64,000 bases of DNA from Caulobacter sp. Root1455. Its GTDB lineage: Bacteria; Pseudomonadota; Alphaproteobacteria; Caulobacterales; Caulobacteraceae. Positions within the stretch are counted from its first letter, which is position 1; the number at the start of each line of letters is the position of its first letter. Where the stretch lies: assembly GCF_001426905.1 (NCBI RefSeq), contig NZ_LMFQ01000023.1, positions 62,001 to 126,000 of the forward strand, given 5' to 3'. A model generated the notes under the pieces. The model saw nothing but the letters and a program-made list of their open reading frames with translations, did not search any database and was not told the origin of the DNA. Both the position numbers and the translations under genes were made by a program. Below, in pieces: positions 29,648 through 38,463 of this stretch.

Positions 29648-30613
29648 TTAGAGCGCGTTGGCCGCGCTAGCCGTGGCGGCGGCCAGAACCTTGAGCACGC
29701 GGATGCCCTCGTCAGCGGAGGTCTCCGGTGCGGCCACACGACCCGTCACGACGTCGAGGAAGTGCTGGCATTCGCGCTTCAGGGGTTCGTCGGCGGGGTA
29801 GGGGATGACCTCGGCGTCGCCCTTGACGGGCTCCGGCGCGCCCGACGTCCTCTTGATCCCGTGGCGATACAGGCGAAGCTTGTCCGCGGCGGCCGAGTCC
29901 TCGAAGACCAACATGCCGGTCTCGCCGACCACGGTCAGCATGTGGCGTTTGAACGGGTGCAGCCACGAGGTGAAGACGTGAGCGCGGGCGCCGCCCGGGA
30001 AAGCCATTTCGATGCGGCTCATATCGTCGACGCCTGGAGTGACGGACGAGACGCCCGTCGCCGAGATCTCGACGGGGTCGGCGTCCATGATCGTCAGCAG
30101 CATCGACAGGTCGTGAGGCGCGAAGCTCCAGCAGACGTCTTCCTCGACCCGGAACTTGCCCAGGCTCAGGCGATCCGAGTAGGCGTAGAGCACCCGACCG
30201 ATGGCGCCGTCCTTGATCATGCCGGCCAGGGTTTCGAACGCGGGGTGGTAGCGCAGCAGGTGGCCGACCATCAGCGCCTTGCCGGCGGCCTCGGCGGCGG
30301 CCTTCATCCGCTCGGCGTCCTCTACGGTCAGGGCGATCGGCTTTTCGACGAAGACGTGCTTGCCGGCGCGCGAGGCGGCGATGCAGATCTCGGCATGCAG
30401 CTCGGCCGGCGCGGCCACGGCGACGCCTTCGATCGACGAATCCGCCAGGCCCGCTTCCAGGGAGAGCGCGCGGACGCCGTACGTGGAGGCCAGGGCTTGG
30501 GCGACTTCCGGTTGCTGATCGATCACCGCGGCCAGGGCGCCCAATTCCGAGAAATTACGGACGAGATTCTTGCCCCAGTAACCACATCCGACGACCGCGA
30601 TACGTCCGACCAA
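29648..30613 (-). CDS. wbpB: Gfo/Idh/MocA oxidoreductase (WbpB/WlbA type)
   Basis: A 321-residue NAD-dependent sugar oxidoreductase. It has the Rossmann GCGYWGKNLVRNF, the EKPIALT motif, and WSFAPHDLSML with the conserved histidine. It is expected to oxidise C3 of UDP-GlcNAcA before transamination. The only fitting start is TTG at 30613, which has a strong GGGAGG seven bases upstream. It is the first gene of the minus-strand wbpB-wbpE-wbpA operon. A second, more distant Gfo/Idh protein is at 36176. Confidence 0.88.
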   Translation of the reverse strand: MVGRIAVVGCGYWGKNLVRNFSELGALAAVIDQQPEVAQALASTYGVRALSLEAGLADSSIEGVAVAAPAELHAEICIAASRAGKHVFVEKPIALTVEDAERMKAAAEAAGKALMVGHLLRYHPAFETLAGMIKDGAIGRVLYAYSDRLSLGKFRVEEDVCWSFAPHDLSMLLTIMDADPVEISATGVSSVTPGVDDMSRIEMAFPGGARAHVFTSWLHPFKRHMLTVVGETGMLVFEDSAAADKLRLYRHGIKRTSGAPEPVKGDAEVIPYPADEPLKRECQHFLDVVTGRVAAPETSADEGIRVLKVLAAATASAANAL

Positions 30614-30794
30614 AATAACGCCTCCCGTTTGGAGGGTCGGGCATACCTTTTCAACAACCGCACGTAAAGCAACGAGATTAAGACATTTCAGGAGCTGGGC
30701 CTTGACGTTCCGCGTCTAGGGAACTGATGGTTGGAAACCGGCCTTCACCCATATAAGAACCCAGCTCAATCCAAGCTCGTCGTCGGAGATCGGT
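30614..30794. promoter_or_regulatory. Divergent intergenic region, wbpB and asnB-like gene 2
   Basis: This 181-base stretch must hold promoters for both directions. Toward the plus strand TTGACG with a downstream CATATAAG-type sequence is seen (around 30699 and 30750), but no single pair has textbook spacing, so I do not assign a promoter. No open frame of note lies in it. Confidence 0.35.
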
Positions 30795-32714
30795 ATGTGC
30801 GGAATAGCGGGCATGATCCACCTTGATGGTGAACGCGTGCCTCAACTCGCGCGACGGCTGCAGATGATGAACGACATCCAGGCCCACCGCGGCCCCGACG
30901 GTCACAGCATCTGGACTTCGCCGGACGGCTCGGTCGGCCTTGCGCATCGTCGCTTGGCGATCGTCGATCTGTCTGAGCGCGGCGCCCAGCCCATGAAGGG
31001 CGAGGACGGTTCGGTCCTGGTCCACAATGGCGAGGTCTATAACTTCCACGAGCTGCGCGAGACGTTCGCCGGGCGCTGGACGTTCAAGAGCGGCACCGAC
31101 ACCGAGGTCATCCTCGCCGCCCACAGCCAGCTGGGCGACGCGGCCGTCGAGCGCTTCCGCGGAATGTTCGCCTACGCGCACTGGCAGCCGGAGACCCGGC
31201 GCCTGGTCATCGCGCGCGACCCGTTCGGCATCAAGCCGCTCTACTACGCCCAGGTCGGGCGGACGCTGATGTTCTCGTCCGAAGCCAAGACCCTGCTGCC
31301 CTTCCTACCCGACGTCGAGACTGACCCGCACGCGTTCGCCGAATATGTGGCGCTGCAGATCCCGCTCAGCGACCGCACCCTGTTCGCGGGCATCCGCCAG
31401 CTGCCGGCCGGCCATACGCTGGTCTGCGAGAAGGGTCAGGTGAAGATCCGCGCCTACTGGAGGCCCGAGTACAATTGTATCGACATCAGCCAGGCTGAGG
31501 CGACCGATCGGCTGTCGGCCCTGATCGAGGACTCCCTGGCGCTGCACCTGCGCAGCGACGTGCCGGTCGGCGCCTATCTGTCGGGCGGGGTGGATTCCAG
31601 CCTGATCGCGATCATGGCCGCCGACAGCCACCACGAAAACCGTGACTTCTTCCACGGCAAGTTCACGCAGTTCCCGGGCTATGACGAGAGCGGCTATGCG
31701 CGCGAAGCCGCCGGCCTAGCCTCGGGCCGGCTGCACGAGATCGACATCACCGCGGCCGATTTCATCGAGTCCATGCCCAAGGTGATCTACCACCTGGACC
31801 AGCCGGTGGCCGGGCCAGGTTCGTTCCCGCAATACATGGTCTCCAAGCTGGCCGGCCAGCATGTGAAAGTCGTCCTCGGCGGACAGGGCGGCGACGAGAT
31901 CTTCGGCGGCTACAGCCGCTACATGGTCGCCTATCTGGAGCAGTGCCTGCGGTCCGCCATCCAGGGCGAGGACGATCCCGGCACGCGCGACCTCAGGTTC
32001 GAAACCATCCTCCCGCAGCTGGACTCGCTGCGGGAATACCAGCCGATGATCAAGTCAAGCTGGTCGTCGGGCCTGTTCGGGGCGTTCGACGAGCGCTACT
32101 TCCGCCTGATCAACCGCACTGTCGACATGGCCGGCGAGGTGGAGATCGAAGATCTCCCGATGGCCGACGTCCATCAGCGCTTCACCGCCGAGTTCAACGC
32201 GGACGGGGTGGGCGAGCGAGCCTATTTCGACAAGATGATGCGGTTCGACATGCGGTTCCTGCTCCCGGCCCTGCTGCAGGTCGAGGACCGCATGGGCATG
32301 GCGCACGGCATCGAGTCCCGCGTGCCGTTCCTCGACCGTCCCGTCGTCGAGTTTGTCTCGTCGTTGTCGCCGGGGATCAAGCTCAAAGGCGGGGTCTCCA
32401 AGCACCTCCTGCGCGAGGCCTTCGGCCACCGCCTGCCTCCATCGCTGCTCACCCGCCGCGACAAGATGGGCTTCCCCGTGCCGCTCAAGGAGTGGTTCGG
32501 CGGTGAGCTGAAGAGCTTCGTCCACGACACGTTCCACAGCGCCCGGGCCGGCTCGCGGCCGTGGATGCGCCGCGACGTCGTGCTGAAGAACATGACCCAG
32601 ATGGGTTCGTTCTCGCGGACCGCGTGGGGAATGCTGTCCCTGGAGCTGTGGTACCAGCAGTTCCACGATGTGGCCCACCAACACCGCCGGACGGTCGAGG
32701 CGATGGCCTCCTGA
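30795..32714 (+). CDS. Asparagine synthetase-like amidotransferase (AsnB family), copy 2
   Basis: A 639-residue class II amidotransferase. MCGIAGMIHLDGE gives Cys2, then HRGPDGHSIW, VHNGEVYNF and the ATP motif YLSGGVDSSLIA; KLAGQHVKVVLGGQGGDE-type residues (HVKVVLGGQGGDE) follow. It is full length with both domains. It stands alone between wbpB and the opposing epimerase gene, within the polysaccharide locus, so amidation of a sugar carboxylate is a reasonable alternative to asparagine synthesis. One of the two AsnB-like genes may be the housekeeping enzyme. Confidence 0.88.
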   Translation: MCGIAGMIHLDGERVPQLARRLQMMNDIQAHRGPDGHSIWTSPDGSVGLAHRRLAIVDLSERGAQPMKGEDGSVLVHNGEVYNFHELRETFAGRWTFKSGTDTEVILAAHSQLGDAAVERFRGMFAYAHWQPETRRLVIARDPFGIKPLYYAQVGRTLMFSSEAKTLLPFLPDVETDPHAFAEYVALQIPLSDRTLFAGIRQLPAGHTLVCEKGQVKIRAYWRPEYNCIDISQAEATDRLSALIEDSLALHLRSDVPVGAYLSGGVDSSLIAIMAADSHHENRDFFHGKFTQFPGYDESGYAREAAGLASGRLHEIDITAADFIESMPKVIYHLDQPVAGPGSFPQYMVSKLAGQHVKVVLGGQGGDEIFGGYSRYMVAYLEQCLRSAIQGEDDPGTRDLRFETILPQLDSLREYQPMIKSSWSSGLFGAFDERYFRLINRTVDMAGEVEIEDLPMADVHQRFTAEFNADGVGERAYFDKMMRFDMRFLLPALLQVEDRMGMAHGIESRVPFLDRPVVEFVSSLSPGIKLKGGVSKHLLREAFGHRLPPSLLTRRDKMGFPVPLKEWFGGELKSFVHDTFHSARAGSRPWMRRDVVLKNMTQMGSFSRTAWGMLSLELWYQQFHDVAHQHRRTVEAMAS

Positions 32715-32753
32715 GTTCGGCGCGAGCCGAACCAGGAGGCTCCGTCCCGGGCT

Positions 32754-33815
32754 CTATCGGTCCGCGCTCGCGAACCAGTCGTCGATCCGCTTGACGATGC
32801 GGTCGGCGGCGTGGCCGTCGCCGTAGTCGGCGATCTCGCGGCGCGGCGCGGTGTATTCGGGTGTCCGCCAGAGACGATTCCAGCCTGCGTCGATCGTCTC
32901 GACCCATTCGGTCTCGTCGCGCAGCGTGACGCAGGGGCGGCGGTGGAAGTAGGCTTCTTTTTGCAGCCCGCCGGAATCGCAACAGACCAGCTCGCAGCCG
33001 TTGATCAGGCGCTGCAGGTCCAGATAGCCTGCGGGATCGATCGGCATGAAGCCGTCAAGGCCGATACCGGCCTCCTCGCAGATCTTGCGCGTCCGCGGGT
33101 GCACCGGAAACACGATAGGCCGCGTTCCCGCTGTGGCGCGGACATAGTCCAGCAGCTCCCGCAGCCGGCTCAGGTCGTTGGTGTTTTCGGCGCGATGGAT
33201 GGTGCAGAGCACGTAAGGCGTGCCCTCGAGCCCCAGGTCTTTCACGATGGTGGAGACCTCGTTGGCGCGGGCCGCCGCCTGCTGGGTCGCGTCCTGCATG
33301 ACGTCGCCGATGGCGTGCACGCCCTTGAGCAAGCCTTCTCGCCGCAAGTTCGTCACCGCCGTTTCGGTGGGGCAGAAGAGCAGGTCGCTGACATGATCGG
33401 TGAGGACCCGGTTGATCTCTTCCGGCATCACGCGGTTGAACGACCGCAGACCGGCTTCGACGTGGAAGACGGGGATGGAAAGCTTGCTGGCGGCCAGGGC
33501 CGCCGCGAGCGTGGAGTTGGTGTCGCCATAGACCAGCACGCCGTCTGGCTTCTCGGCGATGAACAGCTGGTCTAGAGCTTCCAACATGCGGCCTGTCATC
33601 TGGCCGTGAGAGCCGCCCGAGATGTTCAGTTTGAACGACGGCGCGGGAATTCGCAGCTCGTCGAAGAATACGTCGGACATGTTCGTATCGTAGTGTTGAC
33701 CGGTATGGACGAGATACGAATTCGATACGGCGCTTTGTTGAAACGCGCGTTCCACTGGAGCGGCTTTGATAAATTGGGGGCGTGCGCCGACTACACTGAA
33801 AACACGGCGTTGCAT
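32754..33815 (-). CDS. UDP-GlcNAc 2-epimerase family, WbpI-like
   Basis: A 353-residue nonhydrolysing UDP-sugar 2-epimerase. The N-terminal SVVGARPQFIKAAPV differs from the GTRPEAIK of ordinary WecB and follows WbpI/WlbD, as do HTGQHYDTNMSDVFF, VYGDTNSTLA, HVEAGLRSFNR and SDLLFCPTETAV. It would convert UDP-GlcNAc3NAcA to UDP-ManNAc3NAcA. The start at 33815 (MQRRVFSV) has GGAG nine bases upstream; the longer frame from 33878 lies in low-GC, non-conserved sequence. It is divergent from the second WbpD-like gene. Confidence 0.85.
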   Translation of the reverse strand: MQRRVFSVVGARPQFIKAAPVERAFQQSAVSNSYLVHTGQHYDTNMSDVFFDELRIPAPSFKLNISGGSHGQMTGRMLEALDQLFIAEKPDGVLVYGDTNSTLAAALAASKLSIPVFHVEAGLRSFNRVMPEEINRVLTDHVSDLLFCPTETAVTNLRREGLLKGVHAIGDVMQDATQQAAARANEVSTIVKDLGLEGTPYVLCTIHRAENTNDLSRLRELLDYVRATAGTRPIVFPVHPRTRKICEEAGIGLDGFMPIDPAGYLDLQRLINGCELVCCDSGGLQKEAYFHRRPCVTLRDETEWVETIDAGWNRLWRTPEYTAPRREIADYGDGHAADRIVKRIDDWFASADR

Positions 33816-33935
33816 TATGCGAAGCTCCAGATTCCGTTGAGCGAGAGCGGGTGTGGGTTGTGTGTGCTCGCTTGACACGTAGACGCTTTTTAGGCCATTC
33901 CGTCGCCACCAAATCGCGGACTAGATGATAAATTA

Positions 33936-34532
33936 ATGACCGTTCTGATCCACCCGACGGCCGAAGTCCATCCGCTGGCGAAACTGGGTGAAGGTGTAAA
34001 GGTTTGGAATAACGCCCAAGTCCGAGAGCGCGCCGTGATCGGCGACAGGACTGGGGTTGGCAAAAATGCATTTGTCGACATGGACGTACAAGTTGGATCT
34101 GACTGTAAGATTCAAAATAATGTCAGCGTATATCTGGGGGCGGTCGTTGAAGACGGGGTCCTGCTTGGTCCTCACTGCGTACTGCTGAACGACCGCTTTC
34201 CGCGTGCGATCAATGCTGATGGTTCGTTCAAATCAGCCAGCGACTGGGTCGTCTCCGGCGTGACCGTCCGCTATGGCGCGTCCATCGGCGGCGGGGCGAT
34301 CCTGACGCCCGGAGTGACGATCGGCCGTTGGGCCCTGGTCGGCGCCGGCTCGGTCGTGGCCAAGGACGTGCCCGACCACGCGCTCGTGGTGGGCAACCCC
34401 GCCCGCATCATCGGTTACATTTCTCCCGCCGGGCGCCGGATGTCTGTGGTGTCGCAGGATGGCGACCGCGTGTTCCTGGCCTCGCCCTGTGGCTTCGAAC
34501 TCGAGATCAGCGGCTCGGTGGCGACAGTCTAA
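33936..34532 (+). CDS. Second WbpD-like hexapeptide acetyltransferase
   Basis: A 198-residue left-handed beta-helix acyltransferase. It shares LGEGVKVWNNAQVRE, CKIQNNVSVYLGAVVEDG and the NPARIIGYISPAG end with the protein at 22107, so it probably also N-acetylates an amino sugar nucleotide. The first 260 bases are about 53% GC and the rest about 74%, a sharp change inside one gene. It is followed 64 bases later by the ABC exporter genes. A different acyl group or sugar from the first copy is possible. Confidence 0.83.
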   Translation: MTVLIHPTAEVHPLAKLGEGVKVWNNAQVRERAVIGDRTGVGKNAFVDMDVQVGSDCKIQNNVSVYLGAVVEDGVLLGPHCVLLNDRFPRAINADGSFKSASDWVVSGVTVRYGASIGGGAILTPGVTIGRWALVGAGSVVAKDVPDHALVVGNPARIIGYISPAGRRMSVVSQDGDRVFLASPCGFELEISGSVATV

Positions 34533-34596
34533 ATTTGGCCCGGTTTCCCGGCTTCCTCCGGGGGGCTCAGCTCGCGGTCGCTTGCCGCTCGGACGG

Positions 34597-35391
34597 ATGA
34601 TGAAAAACGCACTCAATACTAGTTTTCGGGATCTGCGGGAAAGCATCGCCCGTCTCCCGCTGGCCTTCTTCCTGGCCTGGCAGGACATCCGGCTGCGTTA
34701 TTCGCGATCGTTGATCGGCCCGTTCTGGGTCAGTATCTCTATCCTCGTAACGGCCTGCGCGCTGAGCTTCGTCATGACCGGCCTGTTTGGCGGCGAGTTG
34801 CGCAAGGCGCTGCCCTTCGTGCTGACCGGCATCATCATCTGGTCGTTTCTGTCCCAGTCGCTGATCGAGGCCTGCACGACCCTGATCGTGGCGCGTGGAC
34901 ACCTGACCGGTGCGCCCATGCCCTACGGCCTGATGATCATGTCGACGGTCATCCGCAACGTGATCGTCAGCGCCCACCACCTGTTCGCGTTCATCTTGGT
35001 CGCCATTTTCGTCGGGATTCGTCCGGACTGGTCGATGCTGCTGATCATCCCCGGCGCCCTCCTCGTCGTGACGGCGGTGACGGGCCTGGTGTTCGCGGTG
35101 GCGTGCCTGACCCCGCGATTCCGCGATCTGATGCCCCTCATCACCATGGTCATGGGCATCGGCGCCCTGTTGTCGCCGGTCTATTGGCGGCCCGAATCCC
35201 TGGTCCGCAACCGCGGGATCGTGGCCCTGAACCCCATCACCTATCTGCTCGACGTGCTGCGGGCGCCGTTGATCAACGAGCACACCATGCCCCATGCCTG
35301 GAGCGCCGCGGTGGTGATCGCCCTGGTGTGCCTGCTCGTCGGTGTGGGCACCTTCGTCCTCACCCGTCGACGTCTGCCTTTCTGGATCTGA
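34597..35391 (+). CDS. wzm: ABC-2 type polysaccharide exporter permease (Wzm type)
   Basis: A 264-residue integral membrane protein with about six hydrophobic helices. LAWQDIRLRYSRSLIGPFW is the standard start motif of Wzm/KpsM/RfbA permeases. It would form the channel for export of lipid-linked polysaccharide. ATG at 34597 is immediately followed by another ATG at 34600; either may be used. The ATPase gene begins three bases after its stop, so the two are one unit. Confidence 0.92.
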   Translation: MMKNALNTSFRDLRESIARLPLAFFLAWQDIRLRYSRSLIGPFWVSISILVTACALSFVMTGLFGGELRKALPFVLTGIIIWSFLSQSLIEACTTLIVARGHLTGAPMPYGLMIMSTVIRNVIVSAHHLFAFILVAIFVGIRPDWSMLLIIPGALLVVTAVTGLVFAVACLTPRFRDLMPLITMVMGIGALLSPVYWRPESLVRNRGIVALNPITYLLDVLRAPLINEHTMPHAWSAAVVIALVCLLVGVGTFVLTRRRLPFWI

Positions 35392-35394
35392 CCC

Positions 35395-36150
35395 ATGGCT
35401 AGCCTCAACCTCCGCAGCGTCACCCTGAACTTCCCGGTCTATGGCGTCGCCGCGCGACAGTTCCGGTCGCAGATCATCAAGCCGCTCAAGCTGGGCCGCA
35501 GCTCCGCCGACCACAACCGTCTGCTGGTGCGCGCGCTCAATTCGGTGACGATGTCGGCCAGCGCCGGCGACCGCATCGCCTTGATCGGCGGCAACGGCGC
35601 GGGCAAGTCCACTCTGCTGAAGCTGATGGCCGGCATCTACGAACCGACGTCGGGCGTCATCGAGCGTCGCGGCACCATCCGCACCCTGCTCGACATGAGC
35701 AGCGGCATGGAGGAAGACACCAGCGGCCGCGACAATATCGTCATCCGCGCGCGCTACATGGGCGCCAGCACCAAACAAGCCAAGGCGCTGGTCGACGAGA
35801 TCGTCGACTTCGCCGAGCTGGGCGAATTCATCGACCTGCCGATCCGGACCTATTCGGCCGGCATGCGCATCCGCCTGGCCTTCTCAATCGCGACCAGCTT
35901 CAACGCCGATGTCATGCTGATCGACGAGGTGCTGGGCGCCGGCGATGCGGCTTTCATCGACAAGGCCACCGCGCGGATGACCAACATCATCAAGAACGCC
36001 GGCCTGGTCGTTCTCGCCACGCACGCGCTGTCGCTATCGGACGCGATCGCCCAGCGAGGCATCTTCATGAAGGATGGCCGCATCGCGTTCGACGGCCCCT
36101 ATCAGGAGGCCGTGGCGGCCTACATGGCGTCCACCCACGCGGCGGCGTAA
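35395..36150 (+). CDS. wzt: ABC exporter ATPase (Wzt type, no carbohydrate-binding domain)
   Basis: A 251-residue nucleotide-binding protein with Walker A GGNGAGKST (residues 65-73), the signature YSAGMRIRLA and Walker B VMLIDEVLGAGD. The protein stops straight after the nucleotide-binding domain, so it lacks the C-terminal carbohydrate-binding module used by some Wzt proteins to recognise a finished chain end. It energises the adjacent permease. Chains would then be exported without terminal-cap recognition, as in the KpsT or Klebsiella O2a style. Confidence 0.92.
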   Translation: MASLNLRSVTLNFPVYGVAARQFRSQIIKPLKLGRSSADHNRLLVRALNSVTMSASAGDRIALIGGNGAGKSTLLKLMAGIYEPTSGVIERRGTIRTLLDMSSGMEEDTSGRDNIVIRARYMGASTKQAKALVDEIVDFAELGEFIDLPIRTYSAGMRIRLAFSIATSFNADVMLIDEVLGAGDAAFIDKATARMTNIIKNAGLVVLATHALSLSDAIAQRGIFMKDGRIAFDGPYQEAVAAYMASTHAAA

Positions 36151-36175
36151 CCCGCGCCTTAAACCGGAAACAGAG

Positions 36176-37105
36176 ATGAAAACGCTTCGCGGCGCCGTCT
36201 TCGGCGCGGGCGTCATGGGCGCCTATCATGCTCGCATGCTGCGCCAGGCGGCCGGGGTCGAGCTTGTAGGGGTCGTCGACACGGACGCCGACAAGCGGGC
36301 GCAGGTCGCCGGCGCGCTCGGTTGCGGCGGTTTCGCGGACATCGTCGAGGCGTTGGATGCGGGCCTGGATTTCGCGGTCGTGGCGACGCCGAACCATCTG
36401 CACGCGCCCCTGACCGAGCAATTGCTGACCAACGGCGTCCACGTCCTGGTCGAAAAGCCCATCGCCAACACTCCCGAAGAAGCCCGGCGCCTGATCGCGG
36501 CGGCGGACGTCGCGGGCCGGCTGCTGATGGTCGGTCACGTCGAGCGCTTCAATCCCGCCGTCCTGGCCGCCAAGGCCGCCTGCGAAGGCGAGCGGGTGGT
36601 GTCGGTCTCGATCACCCGGGCGGGTCCGTTCCCGCCGCGCATGGCCGACGTCGGCGTTATCATGGACCTGGCGGTGCACGACGTCGATATCGTCCGCTAC
36701 ATCACGGGGTCGGACATCGCCGAGGTGTCGTGCCAGCACGATCGCGTGCACGGTTCGCGCCAGGACGTGGCGCTGATCCTCGCGCGAACGGAAAGCGGCG
36801 CCAGCGCCCAGATCGACTGCAACTGGCTGACGCCGTTCCGGGTTCGCCAGATGAAGATCGCGACGGCGACGAAGTTCATCGTTGCGGATCTGATCACGCG
36901 ACAGGTCGTTGAGCACTCCGCATTCATGCCCAATGGCGCCTATACGACGCGGCATCTGTTCGTGCGCCAAGCCGAGCCGCTGCAATTGGAGCATGAGGCG
37001 TTCCTCGAGGCGATCCGCAACGGCGCGCCCGCGCCGGTCACGGGCTGGGACGGTTTGCGCAATCTGGAGATCGCCCTGTCCTGCATCGGCGGCGAGGCGG
37101 CCTGA
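36176..37105 (+). CDS. Gfo/Idh/MocA oxidoreductase, second copy
   Basis: A 309-residue NAD(P)-dependent oxidoreductase. It shows AVFGAGVMGAYHARML, VATPNHLHAPL, EKPIANTPEEA and LAVHDVDIVRYITG. The start at 36176 (MKTLRGAV) gives the right N-terminus, 25 bases after the ATPase stop. It differs clearly from the WbpB-type protein at 29648 and may act on another nucleotide sugar. The neighbours point to sugar oxidation or reduction in the same polymer. Confidence 0.87.
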   Translation: MKTLRGAVFGAGVMGAYHARMLRQAAGVELVGVVDTDADKRAQVAGALGCGGFADIVEALDAGLDFAVVATPNHLHAPLTEQLLTNGVHVLVEKPIANTPEEARRLIAAADVAGRLLMVGHVERFNPAVLAAKAACEGERVVSVSITRAGPFPPRMADVGVIMDLAVHDVDIVRYITGSDIAEVSCQHDRVHGSRQDVALILARTESGASAQIDCNWLTPFRVRQMKIATATKFIVADLITRQVVEHSAFMPNGAYTTRHLFVRQAEPLQLEHEAFLEAIRNGAPAPVTGWDGLRNLEIALSCIGGEAA

Positions 37106-37161
37106 AAAGGAACGGTGGGTGCGCGGCGGGCGTTGAGTTCCTCACAAGCTTGAGGTTTTTC

Positions 37162-37479
37162 GTGCTCCAGCAACTCATCAATGTCGCCGCGGACGGAGAC
37201 GGCTGGCGGGTCAGCCGGCAAGGCGACACGCTGCTCCAGACCAACGACTACGGCGACGCCATGGCGTTCGCGACCAGCCTAGCCGAGCAGTCCGACGGCG
37301 GCGCGGGCGTCGTGGTGGAGGGCGCCGGGGGCGAGGTCGAGAGCCAGCAATATGTCGGCCCCGATTCCTTGCCTTGGGGCCAGCCGGAAGCGCAACCGGA
37401 ACCGCAATCGGCCGAGGCGGATCCGATGGAAACGATCCTTGAGCACGCCATGCCGGTCGAACCGTCGAAAAGCGCCTAG
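37162..37479 (+). CDS. Small acidic protein, DUF2188-like
   Basis: A protein of about 105 residues. A GTG start at 37162 behind GAGG is preferred; a TTG at 37150 also fits. Residues about 10-65 (GWRVSRQGD, AMAFATSLAEQ, GVVVEGAGG, QQYVG) follow the pattern of DUF2188 proteins, and the acidic tail is low in complexity. No signal peptide is seen. Function unknown. Its codon use is like its neighbours, which supports a real gene. Confidence 0.65.
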   Translation: MLQQLINVAADGDGWRVSRQGDTLLQTNDYGDAMAFATSLAEQSDGGAGVVVEGAGGEVESQQYVGPDSLPWGQPEAQPEPQSAEADPMETILEHAMPVEPSKSA

Positions 37480-37581
37480 CACCCAGACCGCGCCCCAAGG
37501 GGCTATTCTGCTCTGGGATTTTGCGGAAGAATCCGCCATGGCTGTCGACTGAAGGCCGCGAGGCGGGTCAGGGAGCGTTTC

Positions 37582-38463
37582 ATGCGTGTGGCGATACTGG
37601 GCAGCTGCGTCACTCGTGACATATTCGGTCTGGTTCCCGAGAAGGGCTGGTCCGTCGAGTGCTACCTCGGACGGCAGTCCATGATCGCCCTGAACACGCC
37701 CCCGGTGCAGCCGGACTTTTCGGTCGCCCAGGAACCCGCCACCCGCTGGCGCGGCGAGACGGTGGCCCTGAACGCCTCCAAGCGTGTTTTCGAAACGCTC
37801 CGCGACACCGATTTCGACTGCCTGGTGGTCGACCTGATCGATGAGCGGTGCGCCTGCGTGGCGACGGCGGACGGGCGGATGATGACCTATTCGCCGGAGC
37901 TGCAGGAGATCGCTGAAGGTACGCCGTTCCTGGAGCACAACGGCCTGCGACCGCTGGTGGAGGCGTGGCCCTACATGGACCAGCGGGAAGCCGCGCTCGA
38001 CGCCTTCGCCGAGGGTCTTCGCAAGGCGTGTCGCGGCAGGCCCCTGGTCCTGCACGAGGCCTATTGGGCGCCGCGCTCGGTGGCCGGTGAGACCAGCGTC
38101 AACTACGACGTCAACTGGGTGGCGCGGAACAACGACCTGCTGGCCCTCTGCTATGCGGGGCTCAAGCGCCGCCTGAACTGCTGGGTCGTGTCGGCGCCGC
38201 GGGCCGAAACCCTGGGGGACGCCGAACACAAGTGGGGACCCGCGCCGTACCACTACCAGCAGTCCTACTACGAGCATATCCAGGCCCAGCTGGACGCCCT
38301 GCCCGTGTACGGCTTCGCGCCCGATTCAGCGGCCAGCCTGGAGTCAGCGGCCAGCCTAAGCGCGCTGCTGGACAGGCCGTTGGACGCCGAGACCGTCACG
38401 ATCGACGTGCAGCCGGGGGATCACTTCACACTGCACGGGCTCGAAATCCCGAAATTCAACTAG
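37582..38463 (+). CDS. DUF6270-like protein of polysaccharide loci
   Basis: A 293-residue protein starting MRVAILGSCVTRD after GGGAG. The GSCVTRD block resembles the GDS-like loop of SGNH hydrolases and the DUF6270 family, which is found in surface polysaccharide clusters. Near the C-terminus is an 18-base tandem duplication (38326-38361) giving SAASLE-SAASLS. The stop overlaps the stop of the opposing coiled-coil gene by eight bases. Function unknown; a role in sugar modification is inferred from location. Confidence 0.72.
   Translation: MRVAILGSCVTRDIFGLVPEKGWSVECYLGRQSMIALNTPPVQPDFSVAQEPATRWRGETVALNASKRVFETLRDTDFDCLVVDLIDERCACVATADGRMMTYSPELQEIAEGTPFLEHNGLRPLVEAWPYMDQREAALDAFAEGLRKACRGRPLVLHEAYWAPRSVAGETSVNYDVNWVARNNDLLALCYAGLKRRLNCWVVSAPRAETLGDAEHKWGPAPYHYQQSYYEHIQAQLDALPVYGFAPDSAASLESAASLSALLDRPLDAETVTIDVQPGDHFTLHGLEIPKFN
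38326..38361 (+). repeat. 18-base tandem duplication inside the DUF6270-like gene
   Basis: TCAGCGGCCAGCCTGGAG is followed directly by TCAGCGGCCAGCCTAAGC (first 14 bases identical), encoding SAASLE and SAASLS. Confidence 0.8.

Noticed and set aside
33872..33877. TTGACA as a -35 box for the second WbpD-like gene
   Set aside because: No -10 sequence lies at a suitable distance, so a promoter cannot be supported.
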